A stretch of 64,000 nucleotides of DNA from Methylobrevis albus (lineage in GTDB: Bacteria > Pseudomonadota > Alphaproteobacteria > Rhizobiales > Pleomorphomonadaceae), in the NCBI RefSeq assembly GCF_015904235.1, contig NZ_JADZLT010000050.1:62001-126000 (forward strand), in the 5' to 3' direction. Both the position numbers and the translations under genes were made by a program. Below are positions 56,250 through 64,000 of this stretch, one piece after another. Under the pieces are notes generated by a model, which was not told the DNA's origin, did no database searches, and saw only the letters and a program-made list of their open reading frames with translations. The stretch's first letter is position 1. Every line of letters starts with the position of its first letter.

Positions 56250-57719
56250 TCACTCCGTCCGCCCGCCGGCCGCGCCGAGCATGCGCTTGACCTCGGCGAC
56301 GAGGTCGGCGCGCTTCACGGTCACCTGCGCCGGGCGGCTGGCGCGCCAGATCTCGTTGTCGCTGATGTCCTTCGACATTTCCTTGCCGAGGGCGAGGTCT
56401 TTCAGCTGCACCTCGTGCGCCTCGCGCTCGTTGGAGCCCTCGATCACGACGATCGGGGCGCCGCGGCGGTCGGCGTATTTCATCTGCGGCTTCATGCCGG
56501 AGGAGCCGAGGTACATCTCGGCGCGGATACCGGCCTTGCGGAGTTCCGCGACCATCGTCTGGTAGGAGGCGATCGCCGAGCGGTCCATCACCAGCACCAC
56601 CACGGGGCCGCGCGCGTCCGCCGACGAGAGCTTGCCGAGCGCCTTCAGCGCGGCGGTGAGGCGCGAGACGCCGATGGAGAAGCCCGTCGCCGGCACGTTC
56701 TCCTTCAGGAACCGCCCGACCAGCCCGTCATAGCGCCCGCCGCCGCCGACCGAGCCGAAACGGACCGGCTGGCCGTCGTCGTTCTTGGTCTCGAACAGGA
56801 GTTCGGCCTCGTAGACCGGGCCGGTATAATATTCGAGGCCGCGGACGACCGAGGTGTCGATGCGGATGCGGTCGTCGCGATAGCCGGCAGCCCGGATCAG
56901 CGCGCCGATCTCGACGAGTTCGGCGACGCCTTCCTGGCCGCGCGGCGAGGCGGCGAGCACGCCCGAAAGGCTCTCCAGCCCCTTGCCGTCCAGCACGGCG
57001 AGCAGCAGTTCGATCTGGCCGGCATCGAGGCCGCAGCCCTTGGTGAAGTCGCCGGACTCGTCGCGCCGGCCGGGGCCGAGCAGCAGCGCGACGCCCTCGA
57101 GCCCGAACTTGTCGAACTTGTCGAGGGCGCGCATGGCGTTGAGGCGAACGGCGGCCTGCTCCGGTGCGGCGAGGCCCGCCGCCTCCATGGCGCCGTCCAG
57201 CACCTTGCGGTTGTTCACCCGCACCACATACTGGCCGCGTGGAATGCCGAGCGCTTCCAGCGTGTCGGCCATCATCATGCACATCTCGGCGTCGGCCGCG
57301 ACGGAGGCGGCGCCCACCGTGTCGGCGTCGAACTGCATGAACTGACGGAAGCGGCCGGGGCCGGGCTTCTCGTTGCGGAACACCCAGCCGGCGCGGTAGC
57401 TGCGATAGGGCTTCGGCAGGCGCTCGTGGTTCTCGGCGAATAAGCGGGCGAGCGGCGCGGTGAGGTCGTAGCGCAGCGACAGCCACTGCTCGTCGTCGTC
57501 CTGGAACGAGAACACGCCCTCGTTCGGCCGGTCCTGGTCGGGCAGGAATTTTCCCAGCGCATCGGTGAACTCGACGAGCGGCGTTTCCACCGGCTCGAAG
57601 CCGTAGCGCTCGTAGGTCTCGCGGATCACCCGCATCATCGCCTCGGACGCGCGGATCTCGTCCGGCGTGCGATCGACGAACCCGCGCGGCAACCGCGCCT
57701 CGGTGATACCAGCGGACAT
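56250..57719 (-). CDS. hisS: Histidyl-tRNA synthetase
   Basis: A class II synthetase of 489 residues. I chose ATG 57719 ([14 protein letters not shown]); a TTG at 57740 would add seven residues. Motif 2 is in [22 protein letters not shown], the histidine A signature is [11 protein letters not shown], and [16 protein letters not shown] and GFSIGVSRL form motif 3 and its surroundings. The C-terminal anticodon domain ([14 protein letters not shown]) is present. It heads the hisS-hisZ-hisG operon. Confidence 0.96.
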   Translation of the reverse strand: MSAGITEARLPRGFVDRTPDEIRASEAMMRVIRETYERYGFEPVETPLVEFTDALGKFLPDQDRPNEGVFSFQDDDEQWLSLRYDLTAPLARLFAENHERLPKPYRSYRAGWVFRNEKPGPGRFRQFMQFDADTVGAASVAADAEMCMMMADTLEALGIPRGQYVVRVNNRKVLDGAMEAAGLAAPEQAAVRLNAMRALDKFDKFGLEGVALLLGPGRRDESGDFTKGCGLDAGQIELLLAVLDGKGLESLSGVLAASPRGQEGVAELVEIGALIRAAGYRDDRIRIDTSVVRGLEYYTGPVYEAELLFETKNDDGQPVRFGSVGGGGRYDGLVGRFLKENVPATGFSIGVSRLTAALKALGKLSSADARGPVVVLVMDRSAIASYQTMVAELRKAGIRAEMYLGSSGMKPQMKYADRRGAPIVVIEGSNEREAHEVQLKDLALGKEMSKDISDNEIWRASRPAQVTVKRADLVAEVKRMLGAAGGRTE

Positions 57720-57871
57720 GAATTTCGGCCTTGAAGACAACGGGACAACGGCCGGGCACGGCCGCTTTTCGGTGCCGTTTCCTAGCGGAACGGGGGGGCG
57801 AGGGCAAGGATGGCGGATGGGCGGCGGGCGGCGTCTCCCGGCCGAGGCCGACGCCCGGGCCGCGGCCGGTG

Positions 57872-58438
57872 TCAGGCGGTGTCCGGCGTGAGGCTCAGGA
57901 ACGCAGGCGGCACCGCATCGACGAGCCAGACGCCGTTGTCGCTGCGGAAAAAGACATGCCCCGCCACCCGCATGCCGGCGGCGTCGACGGCGAGCACGAC
58001 CGGTCTGCCCCGCCGCGCGCCGACCTTCACGGCCGTCTCGATGTCGCCGCTGAGATGCACGTGGTGGCGCTGCATCCGGCGAAGGCCGTCGGCGAGGATC
58101 GCCGGCAGTGCGGCCGGCACGGTGCCGTGAAAGAGCCGTGCAGGCGGCTCGGCCTCGGCGAAGGCGATCGCCACATCGGCCGTGGAATGGCCCTGGTTGG
58201 CGCGGATGCGCGTGCCGTCCGACGAGATTGCATAGCGCCCCTTGCCGTCGGCGGCGACGAGGGCGACGAGATCCTCGGCCGTCAGCGAATGACCCGCCTG
58301 CCCGAGGGCTCGCAAGAGTTCCGTCACGGCGGTCCAGCCCTCCGCGTCGAGTACGAGCCCCGCGGACGCCGGATCATGACGCAGCACCAGCGCCATGAAG
58401 CGGCTCGCCCGGGTCAAATCGGATTGTTTGGCGACCAT
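57872..58438 (-). CDS. kptA: RNA 2'-phosphotransferase (Tpt1/KptA)
   Basis: Transfers an internal RNA 2'-phosphate to NAD+. The 188-residue protein starts at ATG 58438 after GGGGAG; the upstream open frame is only repeat sequence. Family segments are all present: the Arg-His pair LVLRHDP (R20, H21), the winged-helix lobe, RIRANQGHS near 77-85, LFHGT, and HHVHLS near 125-130, then [10 protein letters not shown] and [10 protein letters not shown]. In fungi it completes tRNA splicing; in bacteria its RNA substrate is unknown. No RNA ligase is encoded nearby. Confidence 0.93.
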   Translation of the reverse strand: MVAKQSDLTRASRFMALVLRHDPASAGLVLDAEGWTAVTELLRALGQAGHSLTAEDLVALVAADGKGRYAISSDGTRIRANQGHSTADVAIAFAEAEPPARLFHGTVPAALPAILADGLRRMQRHHVHLSGDIETAVKVGARRGRPVVLAVDAAGMRVAGHVFFRSDNGVWLVDAVPPAFLSLTPDTA

Positions 58439-58570
58439 TCCGCTCCCCGTCGTGCCACTGCTGTCCAATTCAGTTCGCGTCGACCTTGGGCAAGTAATCG
58501 AAGTCCTTGTCAAGACTGCGATAGCTCCTGAGGGTCGGGGCCTGCGGTCTGCCGGCGCCCCGGCTTTTTC

Positions 58571-58702
58571 TCTCGCCCTTCGAGACAGGCGCTTCGCGCC
58601 TTCCTCAGGATGAGGGAAAAGGGTAACCGCCTGCAGCAAAAACAGAGAAATCGCTGAGGCCTCATCCTGAGGAGGCCCGCAGGGCCGTCTCGAAGGACGA
58701 GG
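58571..58702. repeat. REP-like palindromic repeat, copy B
   Basis: The arms TCTCGCCCTTCGAGACAGGC and CCTCATCCTGAGGAGGCC form an inverted pair related to copy A at 35419-35551 (132 and 133 bp). It sits in the 560-nt gap between kptA and the L,D-transpeptidase, where I see no gene. Confidence 0.8.
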
Positions 58703-58874
58703 CCGGGTGCGCCGGGCCCCGCCGTTGGCTGGAGCGAACAACTCTACCATCAGCCCACCCCGACCACCCCGGGGCACGTCGGCAACGTCACATCCAGCGA
58801 GGGCCATTAACCCTCTCCGTGGACGCTTCGTTTACCACGCCCGGCGATCGCGGCAATTGGAGGCTTAACGGGCG

Positions 58875-58993
58875 GATTCGATTCACCATTCGGTCGCGGG
58901 TCGGCGCCTAGCATCGCGGGCATCGGGCGCGTTTCGCGCGCCGTCGCCGCCTCGCACTCCGGGGTCCCGTCAACGACTGTCGCGTCTCGAGTC
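58875..58993. promoter_or_regulatory. Three GANTC sites upstream of the L,D-transpeptidase gene
   Basis: GATTC occurs at 58875-58879 and again at 58880-58884, directly abutting, and GAGTC at 58989-58993, six nt before the ATG at 58999. CcrM would methylate all three, so timing of this envelope gene may depend on methylation state. Confidence 0.45.
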
Positions 58994-58998
58994 TGTCG

Positions 58999-59733
58999 AT
59001 GAAACACATGGTTCTCGCCACCACGCTGGCGCTGGCGGTTCTCGCCGGTCCGGCGTCCGCCCAGAACAGCCGCTATGCCTCGCCGCCGCCGATCGTGCTC
59101 AGCCCCGACCTCACCGAGCCGTGGGTGATGCAGCTGCGCCCCGGCACGCAGCCGATCTACCGTGCGCCGCCGCCGAAGGCGACGACCGCCACGATGCGCC
59201 TGCCCGACCCGAGCCGCCAGCTCGAGACGATGCCGGTGCAGCCGCCCGGGCAGACGGCGAAGCGCGCCGATCCGCGCGGCCAGATCGATCCGCGCTTCCT
59301 GCCCACCGTGGTCGACTACAGCGGCCCGCATGGGCCGGGCACGATCATCATCGACACGGAAGCCCGCCACCTGTTCCTCGTCGAGCGCGACGGCCGCGCC
59401 CGGCGCTACGGCGTCGGCGTCGGCCGGCCGGGCTTCCAGTGGGCCGGCACGCACCGCGTCACCCGCAAGGCGGAATGGCCGTCGTGGCGGCCGCCGGCGG
59501 AAATGCGCAAGCGCCAGCCCTACCTGCCGGTGTTCATGGAAGGCGGGCCGCGCAATCCGCTCGGCGCCCGCGCGCTCTACCTCGGCTCGACGCTCTACCG
59601 CATCCACGGCACGTCGGAGCCGTGGACGATCGGCCACGCCGTGTCGTCCGGCTGCATCCGCATGCGCAACGAGGACGTCACCGACCTCTACGAACGCGTG
59701 CCGGTCGGGGCGCGGGTCGTCGTGGTGCGCTGA
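58999..59733 (+). CDS. Exported L,D-transpeptidase (YkuD)
   Basis: A 244-residue peptidoglycan cross-linking enzyme. The signal peptide is at about 1-21 (LATTLALAVLAGPASAQ), followed by a Pro-rich spacer to about 95. The YkuD domain has IIIDTEARHLFLVERDGRARRYGVGVGR and the catalytic signature HGTSEPWTIGHAVSSGCIRM, with Cys219 and the upstream His. It forms 3-3 cross-links or links proteins to the wall. A strong terminator follows. Confidence 0.95.
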   Translation: MKHMVLATTLALAVLAGPASAQNSRYASPPPIVLSPDLTEPWVMQLRPGTQPIYRAPPPKATTATMRLPDPSRQLETMPVQPPGQTAKRADPRGQIDPRFLPTVVDYSGPHGPGTIIIDTEARHLFLVERDGRARRYGVGVGRPGFQWAGTHRVTRKAEWPSWRPPAEMRKRQPYLPVFMEGGPRNPLGARALYLGSTLYRIHGTSEPWTIGHAVSSGCIRMRNEDVTDLYERVPVGARVVVVR

Positions 59734-59753
59734 GCGGGCGAAGTCTGCAAAGC

Positions 59754-59786
59754 AAAAGGCCGTCTCCTGCGGGAGACGGCCTTTTT
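59754..59786 (+). terminator. Intrinsic terminator after the L,D-transpeptidase gene
   Basis: AAAAGGCCGTCTCC and GGGAGACGGCCTTTT form a long perfect stem around a short loop, ending in a T-run. It lies 20 nt after the stop. Confidence 0.9.
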
Positions 59787-59867
59787 GTTTGGCGCTCTGT
59801 GGTGTTGGTGGACCGCTTTTCTCTGGTGCACCCTGGGTTCAGCCGGAGCGGTCGACCCCGCGCCCCG

Positions 59868-60209
59868 TCAGAGCTGGCTCATGAAGCTCTGGTAGGCGTC
59901 CATGGTGCACTGGCGCGGGTCGCTGGCACGGGCGCAGTTGTTGCGGATGCGGCGCCAGTCCTTTTCGCTCGCGGTGAGGTCGCGCACCGCACCGGCCGGC
60001 GCGCGCGCGAGGGCCGCCGCGAACGAGCGGGCGAAGCGGGCATCGAGGTCCGAGAGTTCGGCGTCGGCGCAGATCAGGCGCTCGACATCGCCGCGTGCCT
60101 TGTCACAGTCGAAGCTCGGGCCGGCGGCCACGGCGCCGCCGGCGCTGTGCACCACGAGGCCCCCGAAGAGACAACTCACCAGAAGGAGCTTCAACGCCCT
60201 GCCGCCCAT
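59868..60209 (-). CDS. LprI-like (DUF1311) exported protein
   Basis: A 113-residue protein starting at ATG 60209 (MGGRALKLLLVSC) with a signal peptide to about residue 28. The mature domain has four cysteines, in FDCDKARGDVERLICADAELSDLD and NNCARASDPRQC, the DUF1311 pattern, plus the ASEKDWRRIRNNC segment. Mycobacterial LprI inhibits lysozyme; for most members the function is untested. The longer open frame upstream is not supported. It converges with the L,D-transpeptidase gene. Confidence 0.85.
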   Translation of the reverse strand: MGGRALKLLLVSCLFGGLVVHSAGGAVAAGPSFDCDKARGDVERLICADAELSDLDARFARSFAAALARAPAGAVRDLTASEKDWRRIRNNCARASDPRQCTMDAYQSFMSQL

Positions 60210-60669
60210 CGCACCCCGTCCTGCTTCGTTCCGGCGCTGCCGTCCGGAGCCCCAACCAACGCATCCGCCATCCGGTTCCGAAAGCATCGTCCGGTCTCCG
60301 GTCGGCCTGTCGTCCAGAGGATGTTCCTTCGGAAAGACGAGCCGGTGAAAGCATTTCCACGATCGGCGATCTTCGAACCGATCAGTTGACCTTATGTCGC
60401 CCGTCACTGCGTCCGCGTTAAGGCGGGACACCGAGAAGTGATGGCCGAACCCCGCAAACGCCGGAGAAACCCGGCGTCCTCGGCGACGCGCCTTGCGGCC
60501 GGGTCGCCGCCCGCCGTGCCGGCAGGCCGATAGAACAACGAAAATCGATGACGCTGCAAATATTTGACGAAAACGGCCTGAACCACGCGATCAAAACACA
60601 GATCAAGAATAGCCGACGCGGCGCGCGCTGAAAAGCCGCCAGCAATGCAATTGCGGATGACGTCCCGGC
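60210..60669. other. Intergenic region without a recognised gene
   Basis: This 460-nt gap between the LprI-like gene and glcF holds no convincing gene. Only a 27-codon ORF at 60548-60631 (plus strand, MTLQIFDENGLNHAIKTQIK) is noticeable; it lies in a locally AT-richer patch and could be a decayed fragment. No promoter, tRNA or palindrome was recognised. Confidence 0.5.
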
Positions 60670-61998
60670 TTACGCCCCGCGCGGCGCGCCTAGCTCGGCC
60701 GGCCGCGGGCCGCCATAGGCCCAGTCGAGCAGTTCGACGGTATGGACGATCGGCACCGTCGTTCCCGAGCGGATCTGCGTGATGCAGCCGATGTTGCCGG
60801 TGGCGATCACGTCGGGTGCGGTGCGCTCGATGTTGGCGACCTTGCGATCGCGCAGCTGCCGGGCAATCGCCGGCTGCATGATGTTGTAGGTGCCGGCGGA
60901 GCCGCAGCAGAGGTGGCCCTCGGGCACGTCGCGCACCTCGAAGCCGGCGGCGGCGAGCAGGCGCTTCGGCTCCGTGCGGATCTTCTGGCCGTGCTGCATC
61001 GAGCAGGCGGAGTGGTAGGCGACGATCATCGGCGCCGCATCCCGGGCCGGCGCGACGGGCGGCAGGGCTTCCGTGGTGAGGAACTCGGTCACGTCCTTTG
61101 CGAGCGCTGCGACCCGTGCGGCCTTCTCGGCATAGGCCGGGTCGAGCTTCAGCATGGTGCCGTAGTCCTTGATCGTGGTGCCGCAGCCGGAGGCGGTGAT
61201 CAGGATGGCGTCGAGGCCCTCGCCGTCGATCTCGGCGATCCAGGTGTCGATGTTGCGGCGGGCGGCGGCGAGCGCGTCGTCCTCGCGGCCCATGTGGTGC
61301 ACCAACGCGCCGCAGCAGCCCTCCCCCTTCGGCAGCACCACCTCGACGCCGAAGCGGCCGAGCAGGCGGATCGCCGCGTCGTTGATCTCCGGGCGCAGCA
61401 CCGGCTGAGCGCAGCCGGTCAGCATGGCGACGCGGCGGCGGCGCGGGCCGGCGGGGGCGATGCGGTCACCCGGGCGATGGCGCGAGGCGGGCGCGGCTTT
61501 CGCCGGCGACAGCGCCAGCATCGCGCCGAGGCGGGCGCCGTCGCGGCCGAGCCGGGCGAGCAGCGGCGCCAGTGGCTTGCCGAACAGCGCCGCGGCGAGC
61601 GCCAGCCGCATCCGCCCCGGATAGGGCAGCACGGCGGCGAGCACGGCGCGGAAGGCGCGCTCGGGCAGCGGGCGCCGGTAGGTCGCCTCGATGTGGACGC
61701 GGGCGTGGTCGACGAGGTGCATGTAGTCGACGCCGGACGGGCAGGTCGTCATGCAGGAGAGGCAGGAGAGGCAGCGGTCGACGTGGCGCACCGTCACCTC
61801 GTCGGCGGCGCGGCCGGCCTCCAGCATGTCCTTGATCAGGTAGATGCGGCCGCGCGGGCTGTCGAGTTCGTCGCCGAGCAGCACGAAGGTCGGGCAGGTC
61901 GCCGTGCAGAAACCGCAGTGGACGCAGGTGCGCAGGATCTTTTCGGAACTCGCGACATGCGGATCGGCGAGCTGGGCGAGGCTGAAATTGGTCTGCAT
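60670..61998 (-). CDS. glcF: Glycolate oxidase iron-sulfur subunit GlcF
   Basis: A 442-residue electron-transfer subunit of glycolate oxidase. Two 4Fe-4S clusters are shown by CVHCGFCTATCPTF (near 25-38) and CLSCLSCMTTCPSG (near 76-89). The C-terminal half has two CCG domains (EGCCGALVHHMG, HLCCGSAGTYN) that bind a further centre. The enzyme oxidises glycolate to glyoxylate at the membrane. It is the last gene of the glcD-glcE-glcF operon, 5 nt after glcE. Confidence 0.96.
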   Translation of the reverse strand: MQTNFSLAQLADPHVASSEKILRTCVHCGFCTATCPTFVLLGDELDSPRGRIYLIKDMLEAGRAADEVTVRHVDRCLSCLSCMTTCPSGVDYMHLVDHARVHIEATYRRPLPERAFRAVLAAVLPYPGRMRLALAAALFGKPLAPLLARLGRDGARLGAMLALSPAKAAPASRHRPGDRIAPAGPRRRRVAMLTGCAQPVLRPEINDAAIRLLGRFGVEVVLPKGEGCCGALVHHMGREDDALAAARRNIDTWIAEIDGEGLDAILITASGCGTTIKDYGTMLKLDPAYAEKAARVAALAKDVTEFLTTEALPPVAPARDAAPMIVAYHSACSMQHGQKIRTEPKRLLAAAGFEVRDVPEGHLCCGSAGTYNIMQPAIARQLRDRKVANIERTAPDVIATGNIGCITQIRSGTTVPIVHTVELLDWAYGGPRPAELGAPRGA

Positions 61999-62003
61999 GG
62001 TCG

Positions 62004-63227
62004 TCAGGCCTCCGGCGCCGGATGGGCCGGGACGAGGCGGCCGGGGTTGAGGATGCCGAGCGGGTCGAACTGCGCCTTGAGGCGGGCGGCGAGCGCCGCG
62101 AGCGCCGGCGGCTGCGGCTCGAACACCGGGATGCGCAACCTCGCATCGGCCGAGGCACGCACCAGCGTGGCGTGGCCGCCGCCGGCGGTGGCGACGGCTG
62201 CACGGAGGACGGTTGCGCCGAGATCCGGCGCCGCGGCTTCGGGAACCGCCACCCAGACGAGGCCGCCGCCCCAGTCTAGGAAGCTCGCGGCGCCGAGCGC
62301 GTCCGCTGCCGCGGTAATCGCCGGTCCGGCGCTGGGCGCGACCGAGACGCGCCAGACGGCGGCGTCGCTGCCGACGAAGGGTACGACGTCACGGATGCCG
62401 CGCCAGAGCGCGGTGCTCGGCTCCGCGTCCAGCTTCTCGGCATGGCCGAAGGCGCGGAGGTTTGCAGTCAACCGGTCGAAGCGGTCGTGCACCGAGGGCG
62501 CGATGCCGTCGAGGCGGATCAGCGTCGCGGCGCCGGGAAGGCCGAGCGTCTTCGCCAGGGCCGCCGGCAGGTGCGCGGCGCCGGAGACATCGACCGGCGC
62601 GCCCAGCGCCGCCGACATCGCCGCGACGGCGCGCCCGGCATCGAGGCCGGCGAGCAGCAGCGTCGCCTCGGTCGCGGCCGCCGGCAGCACCTTGAGGCTG
62701 AGTTCGGTGAAGACGGCGAGCGTGCCGTAGGCGCCGGTGAGGCCCTTGGAGAGGTCGTAGCCGGTGACGTTCTTGACGACGCGCCCGCCCGACTTGAACG
62801 CCTCGCCGCGCCCCGAGACAGCGTGGACGCCGAGCACATGGTCGCGTGCGGCCCCGGCCTTGATCCGGCGCGGGCCGGAAAGGCCGGTGGAGACGATGCC
62901 GCCGATGCTGCCCTCCCCCGCCGGCCGGCCGAGCAGCGGGCCGAAGTCCGGCGGCTCGAAGGCGAAGGCCTGGCCTTCATTGGCGAGCAGCGCTTCCAGT
63001 TCCGCCATGCCGGCGCCGGGCTGCACGGTCAGCACGAGTTCGTCCGGCTCGTAGAGCACGATGTCGTTCAGCGCGGCTGTGTCGAGAACGGCGTCGGCCG
63101 TCACGGGGCGACCGAGCCCGCGCTTGCTGGCGCCGGACACGACTTCCAGCGTCGTGCCGGCGGCGACCGCGCCGGCGACGGCGGCGAGCACCTCCGCCGC
63201 GCTTCTCGTCTCGATCCGCTCCGTCAT
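62004..63227 (-). CDS. glcE: Glycolate oxidase subunit GlcE (FAD-binding)
   Basis: A 407-residue PCMH-type FAD-binding protein. The N-terminal half has VLYEPDELVLTVQPGAGMAELEALL and the RPAGEGSIGGIVSTGLSGPRR segment, with SGGRVVKNVTGYDLSKGLTG typical of GlcE. GlcE joins GlcD and GlcF in the glycolate oxidase complex. It begins 40 nt after glcD and ends 5 nt before glcF. Confidence 0.95.
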   Translation of the reverse strand: MTERIETRSAAEVLAAVAGAVAAGTTLEVVSGASKRGLGRPVTADAVLDTAALNDIVLYEPDELVLTVQPGAGMAELEALLANEGQAFAFEPPDFGPLLGRPAGEGSIGGIVSTGLSGPRRIKAGAARDHVLGVHAVSGRGEAFKSGGRVVKNVTGYDLSKGLTGAYGTLAVFTELSLKVLPAAATEATLLLAGLDAGRAVAAMSAALGAPVDVSGAAHLPAALAKTLGLPGAATLIRLDGIAPSVHDRFDRLTANLRAFGHAEKLDAEPSTALWRGIRDVVPFVGSDAAVWRVSVAPSAGPAITAAADALGAASFLDWGGGLVWVAVPEAAAPDLGATVLRAAVATAGGGHATLVRASADARLRIPVFEPQPPALAALAARLKAQFDPLGILNPGRLVPAHPAPEA

Positions 63228-63267
63228 CGCGCCATCCGTCGTTTTTCCAGCTTTCAGGTGCCGCCGC

Positions 63268-64000
63268 TCAGAACCGCGGGATGTCCGCGAACGGCAGCCG
63301 GCCGGCGTGGACGTGCATCCGGCCGAGTTCGGCGCAGCGGCGCAGTTGCGGGAAGACCTTGCCGGGGTTGAGCAGATGATCGGCGTCGAAGGCGCATTTC
63401 ACCCGCATCTGGTGGTCGAGGTCGGCCTCGCTGAACATCACCGGCATCAGGTCGCGCTTCTCGATGCCGACGCCGTGCTCGCCGGTGAGCACGCCGCCGA
63501 CCTTGACGCAGAGCCGCAGGATATCGGCGCCAAACGACTCGGCGCGGTCGAGTTCGCCGGGGATGTTGGCGTCGTAGAGGATCAGCGGGTGCAGGTTGCC
63601 GTCGCCGGCGTGGAAGACGTTGGCGACGCGCAGGCCGTAGCGCGCCGACATCTCCTGCATCCCGGTCAGCACCTCGGGCAGCTTTTTCCGCGGAATGGTG
63701 CCGTCCATGCAGAGGTAGTCGGGCGAGATGCGGCCCGCCGCCGGGAACGCCGCCTTGCGGCCGGCCCAGAAGGCGAGGCGTTCCTCGGGCGTCACAGAGA
63801 TGCGGATCGTGGTGGCGCCGTTCTCCCGGACGATCGCCTCGACCTCGCCGATCAGGTGGTCGACCTCGACCTCCGGCCCGTCGAGCTCGACGATCAGCAG
63901 CGCCTCGGCGTCGCGCGGATAGCCGACGGCGACGAAATCCTCGGCGGCATTGATCGCCGGCCGGTCCATCATCTCCATGCCGCCGGGGATGATGCCGGCG
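63268..64000 (-). CDS. glcD: Glycolate oxidase subunit GlcD, C-terminal part (runs off the window)
   Basis: About 243 C-terminal residues are visible; the gene continues beyond 64000. They include ALLIVELDGPEVEVDHLIGEVEAIV, AFPAAGRISPDYLCMDGTIPR, VFHAGDGNLHPLILYD and GGVLTGEHGVGIEKRDLM (with the active-site His and Glu), and end ALNPGKV-like (HLLNPGKVFPQL). GlcD is the FAD-dependent catalytic subunit that oxidises glycolate to glyoxylate. The internal Met at 63978 is not the start. Confidence 0.95.
   Translation of the reverse strand, partial: AGIIPGGMEMMDRPAINAAEDFVAVGYPRDAEALLIVELDGPEVEVDHLIGEVEAIVRENGATTIRISVTPEERLAFWAGRKAAFPAAGRISPDYLCMDGTIPRKKLPEVLTGMQEMSARYGLRVANVFHAGDGNLHPLILYDANIPGELDRAESFGADILRLCVKVGGVLTGEHGVGIEKRDLMPVMFSEADLDHQMRVKCAFDADHLLNPGKVFPQLRRCAELGRMHVHAGRLPFADIPRF

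Noticed and set aside
58439..58807. N-terminal extension of kptA by about 123 codons
   Set aside because: The extension runs through the REP-like repeat and lacks family resemblance. ATG 58438 has a good ribosome-binding site and gives the usual length.
60404..60645. Small minus-strand ORFs in the gap before glcF
   Set aside because: No ribosome-binding site, no conserved features, and they overlap each other in different frames.

Overview
The window looks like chromosomal core DNA of a GC-rich alphaproteobacterium, most likely order Hyphomicrobiales (Rhizobiales). The support is a CcrM-type GANTC methyltransferase, a CIRCE-controlled groESL operon, a MutL with the endonuclease motif, separate HisG and HisZ proteins, a BamF-like lipoprotein beside lspA, and a TipF-like degenerate EAL protein. 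I cannot resolve the genus. No rRNA, tRNA, CRISPR array, prophage or transposase gene was recognised.

Layout. Positions 1-6250 hold the 5' part of smc, a DsbA-like oxidoreductase, a DUF721 protein, mutY (divergent), a globin-coupled soluble chemoreceptor and ccrM. Positions 6496-14858 hold amn, a HAD phosphatase, a peroxiredoxin, a DsbD-N-like protein, an AlgH/YqgE protein and a thrC - M16 peptidase - GNAT operon. Positions 14969-29542 hold a membrane-bound GGDEF/EAL protein, purD, a patatin-like lipase, tadA, an RluB-like pseudouridine synthase with a very long disordered tail, rsmD, a receiver-GGDEF cyclase, mutL, a NagD-like HAD protein, cheZ and cheY, and a MaoC protein. Positions 29764-38549 hold ribF, ileS, lspA, a BamF-like lipoprotein and two M16 peptidase paralogues (one with, one without the zinc motif). 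Positions 38771-46676 hold a TipF-like protein, two GNATs, an HMA protein, a degenerate NtrC-like regulator, an unknown exported protein, a DMT transporter and an HD-GYP protein. A strikingly AT-rich orphan gene (46708-47328) sits between these and groESL. Positions 49773-60209 hold a DoxX protein, a DUF2927 protein, a second cheZ, two tandem secreted paralogues, tag, the hisS-hisZ-hisG operon, kptA, an L,D-transpeptidase and an LprI-like protein. The window ends in glcF, glcE and a partial glcD.

Themes. Much of the window is housekeeping: translation (ileS, hisS, tadA, kptA, rsmD, rlu), DNA repair (mutY, mutL, tag), envelope biogenesis (lspA, BamF-like, M16 pair, L,D-transpeptidase) and motility or c-di-GMP signalling (two CheZ, CheY, chemoreceptor, GGDEF/EAL, PleD-like, HD-GYP, TipF-like). 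GANTC clusters and CtrA-like boxes upstream of several genes suggest links to the CcrM/CtrA cell-cycle circuit.

The less-explained material is: the tandem secreted paralogues at 52272-53266; the AT-rich orphan; the 159-bp composite palindrome present twice in opposite orientation; the disordered tail of the pseudouridine synthase; an NtrC-like regulator that has lost its sigma-54 contact and ATPase residues; FliM-like end peptides shared by both CheZ proteins; and a lower-GC block inside ileS.
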